Shown here one piece after another: positions 45,411 to 54,578 of a stretch of 64,000 nucleotides of DNA. Source of the DNA: Microthrixaceae bacterium (lineage in GTDB: Bacteria; Actinomycetota; Acidimicrobiia; Acidimicrobiales; Microtrichaceae); contig JACJWI010000003.1 of the NCBI GenBank assembly GCA_020637215.1, forward strand, positions 62,001-126,000, written 5' to 3'. The position numbers were made by a program, and so were the translations under genes. Position 1 is the stretch's first letter. Each line of letters begins with the position of its first letter. A model generated the notes under the pieces. The model searched no databases. It was given only the letters and a program-made list of their open reading frames with translations, and had not been told where the DNA came from.

Positions 45411-46211
45411 TCAGTCCAGACGACGGTTGCGGACCACCGTCGACTGGCTGGCGGTGGCGAGCAGCGTGCCGGCCTGGTTCCACAGGTGCACCGACCCGTG
45501 GCCGAACCCCGAGTGGAGCCCGTCGATGCGGACGTCGATCAGCACCCACTCGCTCGGCTCCAGGCGGACCACCCGAAGGGTGTTGTCGAGGCTGTTGCCC
45601 GGATACCACCCGCCGAGGGACTGCGAGATGCCGAACGGCACGTAGTCGCCCAGGATCGACAGCGCGGCCGCCGACATCTCGACGTCGGGCACCCGCACCC
45701 ACAGCGCCGAACGACCGTCGGGGACCGGGTTGCCGTCGAGGGCGTCCCAACCGGATCCGACCGCGATGCGCACGTCGAGGCGGGTCATGATCGACCGCTC
45801 CAGGCCGAAGCGCGGGGCCCGCACCGGGCAGTCCTCCGGTTCGGGCACGCTCGGCATCACCGCCCACTGGCCGTCGACGGGAAGCTCGCGGGACCCGAGT
45901 GCAGCGTTGACGGTCAGGATCTCGCGGTCGCCCACGTGGCCGACGGCGCGGGCCTGGGCGGTGTGACGCCCCGACACCGCCACGGTCACGTCGAGGTCCA
46001 TGATCTCGCCGGTGGTGGCGAAGCTCAGGTACTGCGCCGTCGCCCACACCAGAGGCCGGTCGCACACCCGCTCCATGGCAGCCACCGCCGCGCCCAGGCC
46101 GCAGCCGCCGAACAGGAAGTTGCCGCCGGTGATGATCCCCTCGGTCACCGGCAGGTACCAGCGGGACGGGTTGTGGGTGGGCTCCAGGCCCAGGAACTCG
46201 GCGGCGTCCAT
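45411..46211 (-). CDS. Acyl-CoA thioesterase, double hotdog (TesB-like)
   Basis: A 266-residue thioesterase. Two hotdog halves can be seen: LFGGCGLGAAVAAMERVCDRPLVWATAQYLSFATTGEIMDLDVTV and, in the second, ILGDYVPFGISQSLGGWYPGNSLDNTLRV followed by WVLIDVRIDGLHSGFGHGSVHLWNQAGTLLATASQSTVV. These match the TesB/acyl-CoA thioesterase superfamily. It releases acyl groups from CoA. ATG start at 46211 with a TAGCCT box eight bases upstream. Divergent from the glutamate decarboxylase. Confidence 0.85.
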   Translation of the reverse strand: MDAAEFLGLEPTHNPSRWYLPVTEGIITGGNFLFGGCGLGAAVAAMERVCDRPLVWATAQYLSFATTGEIMDLDVTVAVSGRHTAQARAVGHVGDREILTVNAALGSRELPVDGQWAVMPSVPEPEDCPVRAPRFGLERSIMTRLDVRIAVGSGWDALDGNPVPDGRSALWVRVPDVEMSAAALSILGDYVPFGISQSLGGWYPGNSLDNTLRVVRLEPSEWVLIDVRIDGLHSGFGHGSVHLWNQAGTLLATASQSTVVRNRRLD

Positions 46212-46219
46212 GGCCGCGC

Positions 46220-46225
46220 AGGCTA
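46220..46225 (-). promoter_or_regulatory. Leaderless-type -10 box for the TesB-like gene
   Basis: TAGCCT on the minus strand, eight bases before the ATG at 46211. Confidence 0.5.
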
Positions 46226-46316
46226 TCGGCGCGCCCCTCCGCCCCACGACGGACCCCGGCCGCATCACCTCGTTGGGGTGAACCCGTCCCGCGGGCCGCT
46301 CGGGCATGCTGGTGCG

Positions 46317-47699
46317 ATGCTGCACTCGCGCTCCGACATCGACGACATCGAGAACTCCCTCACCCGCCTGTCGAAGGAGATCGGTCGTTTCGAGTTCCCC
46401 TCGGAGGCGACCGACCGCCGGATGGTCAAGGAGATCATCGAGCGTGAGATCGAGCTCGACGGCAACGCCCACCAGAACCTGGCCACGTTCTGCTCCACCT
46501 GGGAGAGCGACGAGGTCAAGGAGCTGATGACCGCGTCGATCAACAAGAACCTGATCGACAAGGACGAGTACCCGATGGCCGCCGAGATCGAGCGGCGCTG
46601 CGTGCACATGCTCGCGGATCTGTGGAACGCACCCGACTCCCACGACGCCGTCGGCACCTCGGCCATCGGATCGTCCGAGGCGTGCATGCTCGCCGGCATG
46701 GCCATGCACCGACGCTGGCGCAACCGACGCCGGGCCGAGGGCAAGGCGACCGACGCCCCCAACCTGGTGTGCGGCCCGGTGCAGGTCGTGTGGCACAAGT
46801 TCGCCCGCTACTGGGACATCGAGCTGCGCGAGGTCGGGATGGCCCCCGGTCGCCTGGGCCTCGATCCGGAGTCGGTGCTCGGCCAGGTCGACGAGAACAC
46901 GATCGGTGTCGTGCCGACGCTCGGCGTGACCTACACGGGGATCTACGAGCCGGTTGCCGACATCGCCGCCGCGCTCGACGACCTCCAGGCCCGCACCGGC
47001 CTCGACGTCGACATCCACGTCGACGGCGCCAGCGGCGGGTTCACCGCCCCGTTCTGCGCCCCGGATCTGGTCTGGGACTTCCGGCTGCCGCGGGTCAAGT
47101 CGATCAGCTCCTCGGGCCACAAGTTCGGTCTGGCACCCCTGGGCGTGGGCTGGGTGCTGTTCCGCGACGGCTCGGAACTGCCCGACGAACTGGTCTTCCA
47201 CGTGACCTACCTGGGTGGCGACATGCCGACCTTCCAGATCAACTTCTCCCGACCGGCCGGTCAGATCATCGCCCAGTACGCCGGGTTCCTCCGGCTGGGC
47301 CGAGAGGGCTACGCGGCAGTTCACGACCAGAGCTACGCCACGGCGCACCACCTGGCCCAGCACCTGCCCGCCGTCGGTCCGTTCGAGCTGCTCTACGACG
47401 GCGACCCGGCCACCGGGATCCCCGCGGCCACGTGGAAGCTGGCCGACGACGCGGACGTGACCTGGACCCTCTACGAGCTGGCCGACCGGCTCCGCACCCG
47501 CGGGTGGCAGGTCCCGGCCTATCCGCTGACCGGCGAGCTGTCCGGACAGGTGGTGCAGCGGGCGCTCATCCGCATCGAGATCACCACCGACGAGATCAAC
47601 TCGTTGATCACCGACATGAAGGAGGCGGTCGACTTCCTCGAACGCCACCCCGTGACGGTGCAGATGAGCCAGGACGAGGGCACGTCCTTCTCGCACTGA
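46317..47699 (+). CDS. gadB: Glutamate decarboxylase
   Basis: PLP enzyme converting glutamate to GABA and CO2, which consumes a proton (460 aa, usual length). Conserved: TSAIGSSEACMLAGMAMHRRWRNRR, HVDGASGGFTAPF (Asp) and SISSSGHKFGLAPLGVGW with the PLP Lys at about 269, then FQINFSRPAGQIIAQY. No GABA antiporter is adjacent. The ATG at 46317 follows CATGCT by six bases, a weak leaderless-type promoter. The C-terminus ends EGTSFSH. Confidence 0.93.
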   Translation: MLHSRSDIDDIENSLTRLSKEIGRFEFPSEATDRRMVKEIIEREIELDGNAHQNLATFCSTWESDEVKELMTASINKNLIDKDEYPMAAEIERRCVHMLADLWNAPDSHDAVGTSAIGSSEACMLAGMAMHRRWRNRRRAEGKATDAPNLVCGPVQVVWHKFARYWDIELREVGMAPGRLGLDPESVLGQVDENTIGVVPTLGVTYTGIYEPVADIAAALDDLQARTGLDVDIHVDGASGGFTAPFCAPDLVWDFRLPRVKSISSSGHKFGLAPLGVGWVLFRDGSELPDELVFHVTYLGGDMPTFQINFSRPAGQIIAQYAGFLRLGREGYAAVHDQSYATAHHLAQHLPAVGPFELLYDGDPATGIPAATWKLADDADVTWTLYELADRLRTRGWQVPAYPLTGELSGQVVQRALIRIEITTDEINSLITDMKEAVDFLERHPVTVQMSQDEGTSFSH

Positions 47700-47801
47700 G
47701 GCGCTCCCGAGATCCGCGTCCGACGTCCTCGGCGCGGAGGATGCTCAGCGGCGACCGGGCCCCGTGGACGCGTTGTCACACCCCCTGTTCATACTGGGGC
47801 C

Positions 47802-48164
47802 ATGACCACGCAGCTCACCCTCATCTCGGTCCCGGCGGCGCCCTCGCACCCCGACGCCGACGGCGTCGACCGCGCCGAGGACGGGCCGCGCGCCGCGTCG
47901 GCCGGGGTGCAGCACCCCCGTCCGCCGGTCCCCTCGCTCGGCGACCGACGGACCGTCGCCGCGCCCCGGCGCTCCGCGGGCCACACCGGTTGGCTCGACC
48001 GGCGCACCATCGCCTCGGGTCGACGGGGTGTGGCCGCCGCCCGGGCCGCACTTGCCGATGCCCACCGCCGGGTCGAGGAGCGACACAGCCAGGAGGAGGC
48101 CGATCGGGCCGATCGTCTGGCCCGGCAGGCGCGCGAGCTGACCGACCGTGGACACGCCGCCTGA
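47802..48164 (+). CDS. Hypothetical protein, basic C-terminal helix
   Basis: A 120-residue protein of no known family. The first half is Pro/Ala/Asp-rich and probably disordered; residues 70-115 are an Arg/Ala/Glu-rich helix (RRGVAAARAALADAHRRVEERHS). No signal or membrane segment. CATACT lies six bases before the ATG. A gene is likely on codon use, function unknown. Confidence 0.6.
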   Translation: MTTQLTLISVPAAPSHPDADGVDRAEDGPRAASAGVQHPRPPVPSLGDRRTVAAPRRSAGHTGWLDRRTIASGRRGVAAARAALADAHRRVEERHSQEEADRADRLARQARELTDRGHAA

Positions 48165-48204
48165 CCGACCACGGCCCGCCGCCGTCCCGCCGACCGCCGC
48201 TCCG

Positions 48205-48210
48205 TAGGAT
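48205..48210 (+). promoter_or_regulatory. Leaderless-type -10 box for the thiolase gene
   Basis: TAGGAT, six bases before the ATG at 48217; the best match to the consensus among these boxes. Confidence 0.55.
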
Positions 48211-48216
48211 GCACCC

Positions 48217-49395
48217 ATGACCGAAGTCGTGATCGTCGATGCCGTCCGCACCCCGATCGGCCGCCGCAACGGCGGCCTGTCGACCGTGCACCCCGCCGAC
48301 CTGCTCGGCCAGGTCCAGAGCGCTCTGATCGAACGCACCGGCCTGGATCCGGCCGAGGTCGGCCAGGTCGTCGGCGGGTGCGTCAGCCAGGTCGGCGAGC
48401 AGTCCTTCAACATCGCCCGCACCGCCTGGCTGGCCGCCGGGCTCCCCCTCGGAACCGCCTCGACCACAGTCGACACGCAGTGCGGGTCGTCCCAACAGGC
48501 CACCAACCTGGCCACGGCCCTGGTCGCCGGCGGCGTCACCGACGTGGCGATCGGGTGCGGGGTGGAGTCCATGAGCCGGATCCCGATCGGGGCGAACTCC
48601 TCCAAGAAGCTCGGCCTGGGCGTCCCCATCCCCAAGCCGTACTTCGGACGCTACGAGTTCACCTCGCAGTTCGAGGGGGCGGAGCGCATCGCCGAGCGCT
48701 GGGGCATCTCGCGGGACGACTGCGACCGGTTCGGGCTGGCCAGCCAGGAGCGGGCCGCACGGGCCTGGGCCGAGGACCGCTTCGCCGGACAGCTCGTGTC
48801 GGTGACCGCCCCCGACGTCGACGCGGACGGCAACGCGACCGGAACCACCCACGTCGTCGACCGGGACGAGGGGCTCCGGGAGACCACCCTCGACAAGCTC
48901 GCCTCGCTCAAGCCCGTCGCCCGCGAGGACGGGGTGCACACCGCCGGTTCGGCGTCGCAGATCTCCGACGGCGCGGCCGCGGTGCTGGTCATGACCTCGG
49001 ACCGGGCCGGGTCACTCGGACTGACCCCGCGGGCTCGGATCGTCGACACCTGCCTGGTCGGCGTCGACCCGGTGCTCATGCTGACGGGACCCATCGACGC
49101 CACCCGCAGACTGCTGGAACGCACCGGTCTCGGCATCGACGACATCGACCTGTTCGAGATCAACGAGGCGTTCGCGTCGGTGGTGCTGGCCTGGGCCAAG
49201 GAGCTGGGCGCCGACCTGGAGCGCACCAACCCGAACGGCGGGGCGATCGCTCTCGGCCACCCGCTCGGGGCCACGGGCGCGTTCCTGCTGACCAAGGCGC
49301 TCAACGAGCTGGAGCGAACCGGCGGACGGCGGGCGCTCGTGTCCATGTGCTGCGGTGGCGGCCTGGGCACCGGCACGATCATCGAGCGGATCTGA
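48217..49395 (+). CDS. Thiolase (acetyl-CoA acetyltransferase family)
   Basis: A 392-residue thiolase. The acyl-holding Cys89 is in DTQCGSSQQA, and NEAFA, GGAIALGHPLGATGA (His) and the second Cys in SMCCGGGLGTG complete the active site. It either breaks or forms 3-ketoacyl-CoA; neighbours do not fix the direction. Followed by the nuclease gene whose start overlaps the region. Confidence 0.93.
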   Translation: MTEVVIVDAVRTPIGRRNGGLSTVHPADLLGQVQSALIERTGLDPAEVGQVVGGCVSQVGEQSFNIARTAWLAAGLPLGTASTTVDTQCGSSQQATNLATALVAGGVTDVAIGCGVESMSRIPIGANSSKKLGLGVPIPKPYFGRYEFTSQFEGAERIAERWGISRDDCDRFGLASQERAARAWAEDRFAGQLVSVTAPDVDADGNATGTTHVVDRDEGLRETTLDKLASLKPVAREDGVHTAGSASQISDGAAAVLVMTSDRAGSLGLTPRARIVDTCLVGVDPVLMLTGPIDATRRLLERTGLGIDDIDLFEINEAFASVVLAWAKELGADLERTNPNGGAIALGHPLGATGAFLLTKALNELERTGGRRALVSMCCGGGLGTGTIIERI

Positions 49396-49405
49396 GCCGG
49401 ACGCC

Positions 49406-50065
49406 GTGGCGCGAGCAGGAGCGGAACCAGACGCGGGTCCCACCCGTTCCGGGCGCCGGTCGGTCCGGACCGTTCTGACCGCCGTGGCGATCGCGGCGGC
49501 GCTGCTCCTGGTCCCGGCGTGCGGGTCGGACTCCTCGGCCGAACCGACGCCCACGGCCCGCCCCGGATCCGAGGGCGCCACGTCGTCGACCCGCCCCGCG
49601 GGCTCTGGTCCGACCGGTCCGGGATCGGTCGAGGCCAACGCGACCGTCGAACGCGTCGTCGACGGCGACACGCTGGTGGTCGACATCGACGGCAGCCGGG
49701 AGCGGGTCCGACTCATCGGGATCGACACCCCCGAGAGCGTCAAGCCCGACTCGCCGGTCGAGTGCTTCGGCAAGGAGGCATCGGCGCACGCCGCCGAGCT
49801 GCTCCCCGACGGCACGCCGGTGCGGTTGGTCCTCGACGTCGAGGAGCGCGACCGCTACGACCGGGTCCTCGCCTACGTGTACCGGGCCGACGACGGGTTG
49901 TTCGTGAACCTGGCCATGGCCACCGACGGCTACGCCGGCGTGCTCACCTACCCACCCAACGTGGCGCACACCGATCAGTTCCGCGCCGCGGTGGCCGACG
50001 CCCGCTCCGCGGGTCGGGGCCTGTGGGCGGCGTGCGCGTCGGACCTGCCGGTCGAGTCGCGGTAG
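49406..50065 (+). CDS. Secreted thermonuclease-like (SNase) lipoprotein
   Basis: A 219-residue exported nuclease. The signal peptide (RTVLTAVAIAAALLLVPAC) ends in a lipobox, then a Pro/Ser/Thr linker. The nuclease domain has VERVVDGDTLVVDIDG, RVRLIGIDTPES and the catalytic Arg/Glu region ERDRYDRVLAYVY. It cleaves single- or double-stranded nucleic acid outside the cell. The GTG at 49406 is 11 bases after the thiolase stop, so it may be co-transcribed with it. Confidence 0.88.
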   Translation: MARAGAEPDAGPTRSGRRSVRTVLTAVAIAAALLLVPACGSDSSAEPTPTARPGSEGATSSTRPAGSGPTGPGSVEANATVERVVDGDTLVVDIDGSRERVRLIGIDTPESVKPDSPVECFGKEASAHAAELLPDGTPVRLVLDVEERDRYDRVLAYVYRADDGLFVNLAMATDGYAGVLTYPPNVAHTDQFRAAVADARSAGRGLWAACASDLPVESR

Positions 50066-50094
50066 CCCCAGCGCCGTTCCGGGAGGGGTGGGGC

Positions 50095-50937
50095 TCAGCC
50101 CTTGCGCTGCAGGTCGCGCAGCTCGCGCCAACCGATCAGGACCGCCCCCGACCGCTCCAACTTCGTCCGGAGCTCGACGTCACCGGTCAGCACGTGGTGG
50201 TCGTCGACGCGGGTCTCCCAGTCCGGCGCCAGCGACCTCAGCTCGGAGTGGTCGGTGGCGGGGTGAGCGAAGATCTCGGTGACCCCGGGGCGCAGCTCGT
50301 CGAGCAGTCGTTCGAACGCGGGGCGCACACCCGGCCCGGCCGAGAAGACCAGGTGGTCGGGGGCCACGACTCCCTCCTCGTCGGCCAGTGCCCGGTGCGG
50401 GAACCCGGTCAGCTCCTGGGTCGACCAGCCGGTCAGCCGCAGCGGCAGCCCGAAATCGACGGCCAGGTCCAGGTAGATGTCGAAGAACTCCGGGCGCAGC
50501 TGCAGGGTCCCCATGTGGGAGTCGAGGTGGGTCACGTCGAACCCCCACAGGATCGCCCGCTCGACCTGGGCGCGCAGCTCGCGACGGGTCTCGTCGAGAT
50601 CGGCGTGGTCCCACACGTCGACGACGGTCCGGGGGAACCCGCCGTCGCCGTCGAGCAGCGACGGGGCGACGGTGATCGGACCCCAGCGGTACAGCTCCCA
50701 CTCGGCGTTGAGGGTCAGGTGCACCCCGACGTCCTCGCCGCGGTACTGCGACGCGGCCTCGCGCGCCCAGGGGCACGGGACCATCAGCGTGGCCGAGGTG
50801 CCCAGTCCGTTGCGCAGGGAGTCGTAGACGCCCTCGTTGGCCGAGTGGCACATGCCGAGGTCGTCGCAGTTGATGATGAGCAGCCGATCATCGGAGCGGT
50901 AGCCGAGGCGTTCGGCCAGCGTGGGCGTGTCGCTCAC
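50095..50937 (-). CDS. ChbG/YdjC-like carbohydrate deacetylase
   Basis: A 280-residue member of the YdjC/ChbG family, metal-dependent deacetylases of sugar oligomers or of hopanoid precursors (HpnK). The conserved CDDLGMCHSANEGV near residue 24 has the metal Asp pair, VGVHLTLNAEW a metal His, and DSHMGTLQLRPEFFD another. The gene overlaps the end of mca by four bases, forming a two-gene operon. Confidence 0.86.
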   Translation of the reverse strand: MSDTPTLAERLGYRSDDRLLIINCDDLGMCHSANEGVYDSLRNGLGTSATLMVPCPWAREAASQYRGEDVGVHLTLNAEWELYRWGPITVAPSLLDGDGGFPRTVVDVWDHADLDETRRELRAQVERAILWGFDVTHLDSHMGTLQLRPEFFDIYLDLAVDFGLPLRLTGWSTQELTGFPHRALADEEGVVAPDHLVFSAGPGVRPAFERLLDELRPGVTEIFAHPATDHSELRSLAPDWETRVDDHHVLTGDVELRTKLERSGAVLIGWRELRDLQRKG

Positions 50938-51818
50938 AGCGCCTCCCGGACCCGGCCGGGCACGCCGGCGAACAGATCCGACTCGGGGATGTCGGTGGGC
51001 ACCAGCGAGCGGGCCAGGACGTAGTCGTCGAAGGGGTGGACGTCGGCGGCGACGTCGGTCGGCAGCCCGAACCAGAAGGGGGACTCGGGGTCGATCTGGG
51101 TGGCGTGGGCCAGGAGCGCCTTCTCTCGCACCGCGTAGAAGTCACGGATCGGGACCTGGGTGGTGATGAGGTGGTCCTGCGAGGCGTCCTTCCACCGGGC
51201 CCGCCACGACTCGTCGAACGGCGACTCGAGGCCGAGCTCCACGAACTTGTCGTGCAGGGCCGACATCCGGGCCACCGACCACGTCGAGTAGTAGAGCTTG
51301 AGCGGCTGGAACGGGTCCCCGGCCTCGGGGTACCAGGCCGGGTCCGCAGCCCGGTCGAAGGCGGGGACGGTGATGTCGTGGACCCGGAGGTGATCGGGAT
51401 GCGCGTAGTGCGACTGGTCCTCGGGATAGGTGACGATCACCTGGGGCCGGTCGCGGCGGATGATGGCGACGAGCCGACCGATCGCCTCGTCGAGCGGAGC
51501 GTTCCAGAAGTTGTCGGGTCGGGCGTTCTCGGGCATGTCGGGCATGCCCGAGTCGTGGTAGCCGAGCATCTCGACGGTCTCGTAGCCGATCGCCTCGGTG
51601 GCGCGGGCCAGCTCCTCGCGTCGCACCTCGGCCAGGTTGTCGCGGACCTCGGGCCGGTCCATGGCCGGGTTGAGGATGTCGCCCGCCTCTCCCCCGGTGC
51701 AGCAGACCAGCGTGGAGGGGATCCCCTCGGCTCGGTACTTGGCGACGCTGGACGCACCCTTGGAGGACTCGTCGTCGGGGTGGGCGTGAACGGTGAGCAG
51801 GCGGAGCGGGTCGGTCAC
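50934..51818 (-). CDS. mca: Mycothiol S-conjugate amidase
   Basis: A 294-residue PIG-L type zinc amidase. It cleaves S-conjugates of mycothiol into mercapturic acid and GlcN-Ins. HAHPDDESSKGA (HPDD zinc motif) and HYAHPDHLRVHDI (third zinc His) are present, and the long SSKGA/GE... variant separates Mca from MshB. It shows that the organism uses mycothiol. The GTG at 51818 follows a TAGCGT box by seven bases and is preferred to the frame-start at 51827. Confidence 0.92.
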   Translation of the reverse strand: MTDPLRLLTVHAHPDDESSKGASSVAKYRAEGIPSTLVCCTGGEAGDILNPAMDRPEVRDNLAEVRREELARATEAIGYETVEMLGYHDSGMPDMPENARPDNFWNAPLDEAIGRLVAIIRRDRPQVIVTYPEDQSHYAHPDHLRVHDITVPAFDRAADPAWYPEAGDPFQPLKLYYSTWSVARMSALHDKFVELGLESPFDESWRARWKDASQDHLITTQVPIRDFYAVREKALLAHATQIDPESPFWFGLPTDVAADVHPFDDYVLARSLVPTDIPESDLFAGVPGRVREAL

Positions 51819-51825
51819 CCGCACC

Positions 51826-51831
51826 ACGCTA
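51826..51831 (-). promoter_or_regulatory. Leaderless-type -10 box for mca
   Basis: TAGCGT on the minus strand, seven bases before the GTG at 51818. It decides the start. Confidence 0.55.
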
Positions 51832-52212
51832 CCGGTGGGCCCGGACCGGCGAGTGGCCGCGGCGCCGGGGTGCGAGCACCAGCCCGGCCGCTCCGACCAG
51901 GGCCGTGACCGCGCCGGCGAGCAACGCCCGGCTCCAGGTCGGGGCGGGCCCGACGCTGACCCAGGTGCCCAGACCCGCTCCGACCTGGTCCCGCTCCTCG
52001 AGTCGACAGGTCGGTCCGAACGGCAGCACCTGCAGGGTCACCCGGTCGCTGTGGACGAACCCGCCGCCGGATGGACACGCCATGGAGCGAACCGGGCCGA
52101 CGGCCAACAGCGCGGCGACCACCGTCGCGGTCACCCAGAGCAGGCCCGCACCGAGCAGTCCGGCGAACACCGCAGTGCCCCGGCGGCGCGGCGATGCAGA
52201 GGGATCGACCAT
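51829..52212 (-). CDS. Hypothetical two-helix membrane protein
   Basis: A 127-residue protein. Hydrophobic segments at about residues 14-38 and 92-112 flank an outside loop with two cysteines (MACPSGG and GPTCRLEERDQ), possibly a disulfide. Basic ends suggest both termini lie inside. No family recognised. Its stop is within the mca promoter. Confidence 0.6.
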   Translation of the reverse strand: MVDPSASPRRRGTAVFAGLLGAGLLWVTATVVAALLAVGPVRSMACPSGGGFVHSDRVTLQVLPFGPTCRLEERDQVGAGLGTWVSVGPAPTWSRALLAGAVTALVGAAGLVLAPRRRGHSPVRAHR

Positions 52213-52303
52213 CGCCGTCCAGGGTGGGCGCCCAGCCGGTCGCTGTCGACGGGACGATCCCCCAGCCCGTCGACCTGGGCGGCCGACGAGGTGAGGATCG
52301 ACC

Positions 52304-53551
52304 TCAGCCCGTGACCGCGGCGCGGAGCGGCTTCAGGTCGATCTGACCGGTCGGGTCGTCCTCGTCCTCGACCATCCGCCAACCGCACAGCTCGGCCAGT
52401 CGTTCACGGCCTTCGTGGGGTCCGGTGGCGATGACGTCGTCGCCGGCGGCGAGGCGGACCCAGCCGCGGGGTTGGTAGAGGTAGCGGTTGTCGCGACGGA
52501 TCGCGAGGATCCAGAAGCCCGGTTCGATGTCGAGCTGCAGCTCGGTCAGCGTCCGACCGTCGACCACCGAGCCCGGCGCCACCGGCACCCGGGTGGCGAC
52601 GATGTCGGCCTCGCCGAGCGCGATGTTGACGATCGGGTGGACGTCGACGCCGTCGGAGATCAACCAGACCATCTCGGCGGCCTGGTTGCCGATCTCCTCG
52701 GCCGCACCCGCGAGCTGCAGCAGGCCGCGCAGCGGCGACGGGTCGACGTCGTGCTTGGCGGCCCGCAGCACCCACAGCTGGAGGTGGTCCTTCATCTCGT
52801 CGAGGCGTTCGGCCAGGTGGTTGACCTCGGCGGCCAGGCCGGTGTCGCGCAAGGCGAGCGCCGAGTAGGCCAGACCGACCGCAGCCTCGGAGACGTCCTT
52901 CATCTCGACGAGCACGTCGACGGCCCGATCGAGGTCGGTCAACGCGTCGGGTTCGGGAACCTCGGGCGGTTCCCATGTGGGAGCGGCGGCCAGCTCGTGC
53001 AGACGGGTGATGCCGGCGGGAGAACCCCGCAGGAACAGCACGTCGCCGGGGAGCACGACGACGTCGCCGTCGACCTCCTCGATCATCCAGGACCGACCGC
53101 GACGGATGGCGACGACACGCATGCCGCACTGGACCGGGATCTCGAGGTCCTTCAGCGGTCGGTGCGCCAGGTGCGAGCCCTCCCGGATCCACACCCGGTG
53201 CGACACCTCGTCGGCGTTGGACAGGTCCGCGATCAGCTCGTTGGGGATACCCAGGCGATGGGTGACGATCCGGGTGATGTCCACCGCGGCGTTGCCGATC
53301 CCCTCGATGGCGGAGATCACCTGCAGGACCGACGCCATGCCCTCGGCCTCGGCCGGCCGGCGAACCGCCAGGGTGCACACGGCGCGCATCTCCTGGACGA
53401 GGTCGTTCAGCTGCTCCTCGAGGTCGCCGAGCTCCTCGGCCATGCCGGGATCGTTGAAGTAGACGGCCGCGTAGGCCAGGTCGACCATGATCTCCGAGGT
53501 GTCCTTCGCCTCGGCGAGCATGGCCCTGAGACTTCGAGGTCGGTCGTCCAT
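52304..53551 (-). CDS. Doubled PhoU-like / RCK_C potassium-transport-type protein
   Basis: A 415-residue soluble protein with the same two domains twice: PhoU-like helices at about 10-100 and again at 205-305, each followed by an RCK_C (TrkA_C) domain at about 110-190 and 315-395. The repeat can be seen as VDLAYAAVYFNDPGMAEELGDLEEQLNDL against VGLAYSALALRDTGLAAEVNHLAERLDEM, and RVVAIRRGRSWMIEEVDGDVVVLPGDVLFLRG against WILAIRRDNRYLYQPRGWVRLAAGDDVIATG. RCK_C domains in K+ transport bind ligands such as c-di-AMP. It could be a K+ channel or pump regulator; no transporter is adjacent. Confidence 0.85.
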   Translation of the reverse strand: MDDRPRSLRAMLAEAKDTSEIMVDLAYAAVYFNDPGMAEELGDLEEQLNDLVQEMRAVCTLAVRRPAEAEGMASVLQVISAIEGIGNAAVDITRIVTHRLGIPNELIADLSNADEVSHRVWIREGSHLAHRPLKDLEIPVQCGMRVVAIRRGRSWMIEEVDGDVVVLPGDVLFLRGSPAGITRLHELAAAPTWEPPEVPEPDALTDLDRAVDVLVEMKDVSEAAVGLAYSALALRDTGLAAEVNHLAERLDEMKDHLQLWVLRAAKHDVDPSPLRGLLQLAGAAEEIGNQAAEMVWLISDGVDVHPIVNIALGEADIVATRVPVAPGSVVDGRTLTELQLDIEPGFWILAIRRDNRYLYQPRGWVRLAAGDDVIATGPHEGRERLAELCGWRMVEDEDDPTGQIDLKPLRAAVTG

Positions 53552-53587
53552 ATGTGGTCAGCCAGGATAGGCCCCGACGCCTCACCA

Positions 53588-53642
53588 CGCGTTCTGACGA
53601 CATCTGAGTACCGCCACGGTCGTGACTTGTCGTCAGAACGCG
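53588..53642. repeat. 55-bp palindromic element, copy A
   Basis: Perfect 15-bp inverted arms (CGCGTTCTGACGACA at 53588-53602 and its complement at 53628-53642) around a 25-base centre. It lies 15 bases after the thioesterase stop (minus strand). A second copy is at 54579. It probably acts as terminator, but the shared centre suggests a mobile or binding-site family. Confidence 0.9.
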
Positions 53643-53657
53643 CGGGCCTCGGGGGCG

Positions 53658-54560
53658 TCAGAGGACGACGGCGAGCTGGCGGACATCCGCGAGCAACCGA
53701 CCGGTCGAGTCCCACACCGATCCGTGCTCGACCAGGTAGCCGCCCCGCGACACCGGGCTGGAGAAGCGGACGAAGCACCACGCCGCGTCCGGGCCCTCCG
53801 GCCCGCTCGGCGGACCCGGCGGATCGGCCGGTCGGCCCCGGAAGTGCACCGTCAGGTCGACGGTGGGCACCGCCAGCTGGTGGTCGACCCGGCTGAAGAT
53901 CGGGGGCATCCAGGCATCGGCCATGGCGACGAGCACCACCTCGTCGACCGGAGGCGACTGCTTGAGACGCAACCAGCCGCCGGTGTCCGCCGACGATCCC
54001 GGCTCGCCGGAGAACGGCACCGAGCCGAATCCCCAGCGCATGTCGTAGCGGGACCGCATGGGGATGTCGCGTTCGGGGTCGACGGGCCGCGCCGGGATCT
54101 CCGACCAGTGCGGGATCGACGATCCGTCCGGGCGCGCCGGCAGGCCCGACCCGGTGGGTGAGTCGACCTCGTCGAACTCGAGCGTGCCGTCACGTCGGGT
54201 CCCGAGCGCGACGAGCGCCAGGACGATGAGCTTGCCGCCCTGGGACATGCGGACCGACACGTTGGTGACGCCCCTCCCCGATCGTTCGACGGTGACGTCG
54301 AGGTCGACCTCGCCCTCGGCGGGCGGCCGGAGGTAGTGGAACGTGGCCGACAGCGGTCGGCGGGCGGGATCCGCGACCGCGGCGACCGCGGCGCGCAGGA
54401 CGATCGCGGCGACGTAGCCGCCGTTCGGGCCCATGACGATCCACCACGCCGTGGAGATCCGCGCCCGGAAGCGGCCGTCGCCGAGCGCCTCGACCGCCGT
54501 GTCGCTCTCGAACTCGGTGCCCCCGTCGGTGCGGATCGGCGAGGTCGCGGTGTCGGTCAT
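53658..54560 (-). CDS. Acyl-CoA thioesterase-like, double hotdog
   Basis: A 300-residue TesB-like protein. MGPNGGYVAAIVLRAAVAAVADPARRPLSATFHYLRPPAEGEVDLDVTVERSGRGVTNVSVRMSQGGKLIVLALVALG is the first hotdog in outline; the second has DAWMPPIFSR and WCFVRFSSPVSRGGYLVEHGSVWDSTGRLLADVRQLAVV. Probably hydrolyses acyl-CoA. The ATG at 54560 follows gggaggg. It stands between two copies of the 55-bp palindrome. Confidence 0.85.
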   Translation of the reverse strand: MTDTATSPIRTDGGTEFESDTAVEALGDGRFRARISTAWWIVMGPNGGYVAAIVLRAAVAAVADPARRPLSATFHYLRPPAEGEVDLDVTVERSGRGVTNVSVRMSQGGKLIVLALVALGTRRDGTLEFDEVDSPTGSGLPARPDGSSIPHWSEIPARPVDPERDIPMRSRYDMRWGFGSVPFSGEPGSSADTGGWLRLKQSPPVDEVVLVAMADAWMPPIFSRVDHQLAVPTVDLTVHFRGRPADPPGPPSGPEGPDAAWCFVRFSSPVSRGGYLVEHGSVWDSTGRLLADVRQLAVVL

Positions 54561-54578
54561 CGGCGCTGCCCTCCCGTC

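Noticed and set aside
41349..47699. A 2116-codon open frame on the + strand, and other frames over 500 codons such as 59338-63030 +, 59681-62179 - and 8544-10646 -
   Set aside because: They are shadows of real genes in GC-rich DNA, where stop codons are rare. Only the last 460 codons of the first are a gene (glutamate decarboxylase); the rest is Arg/Gly/His-rich without family likeness.
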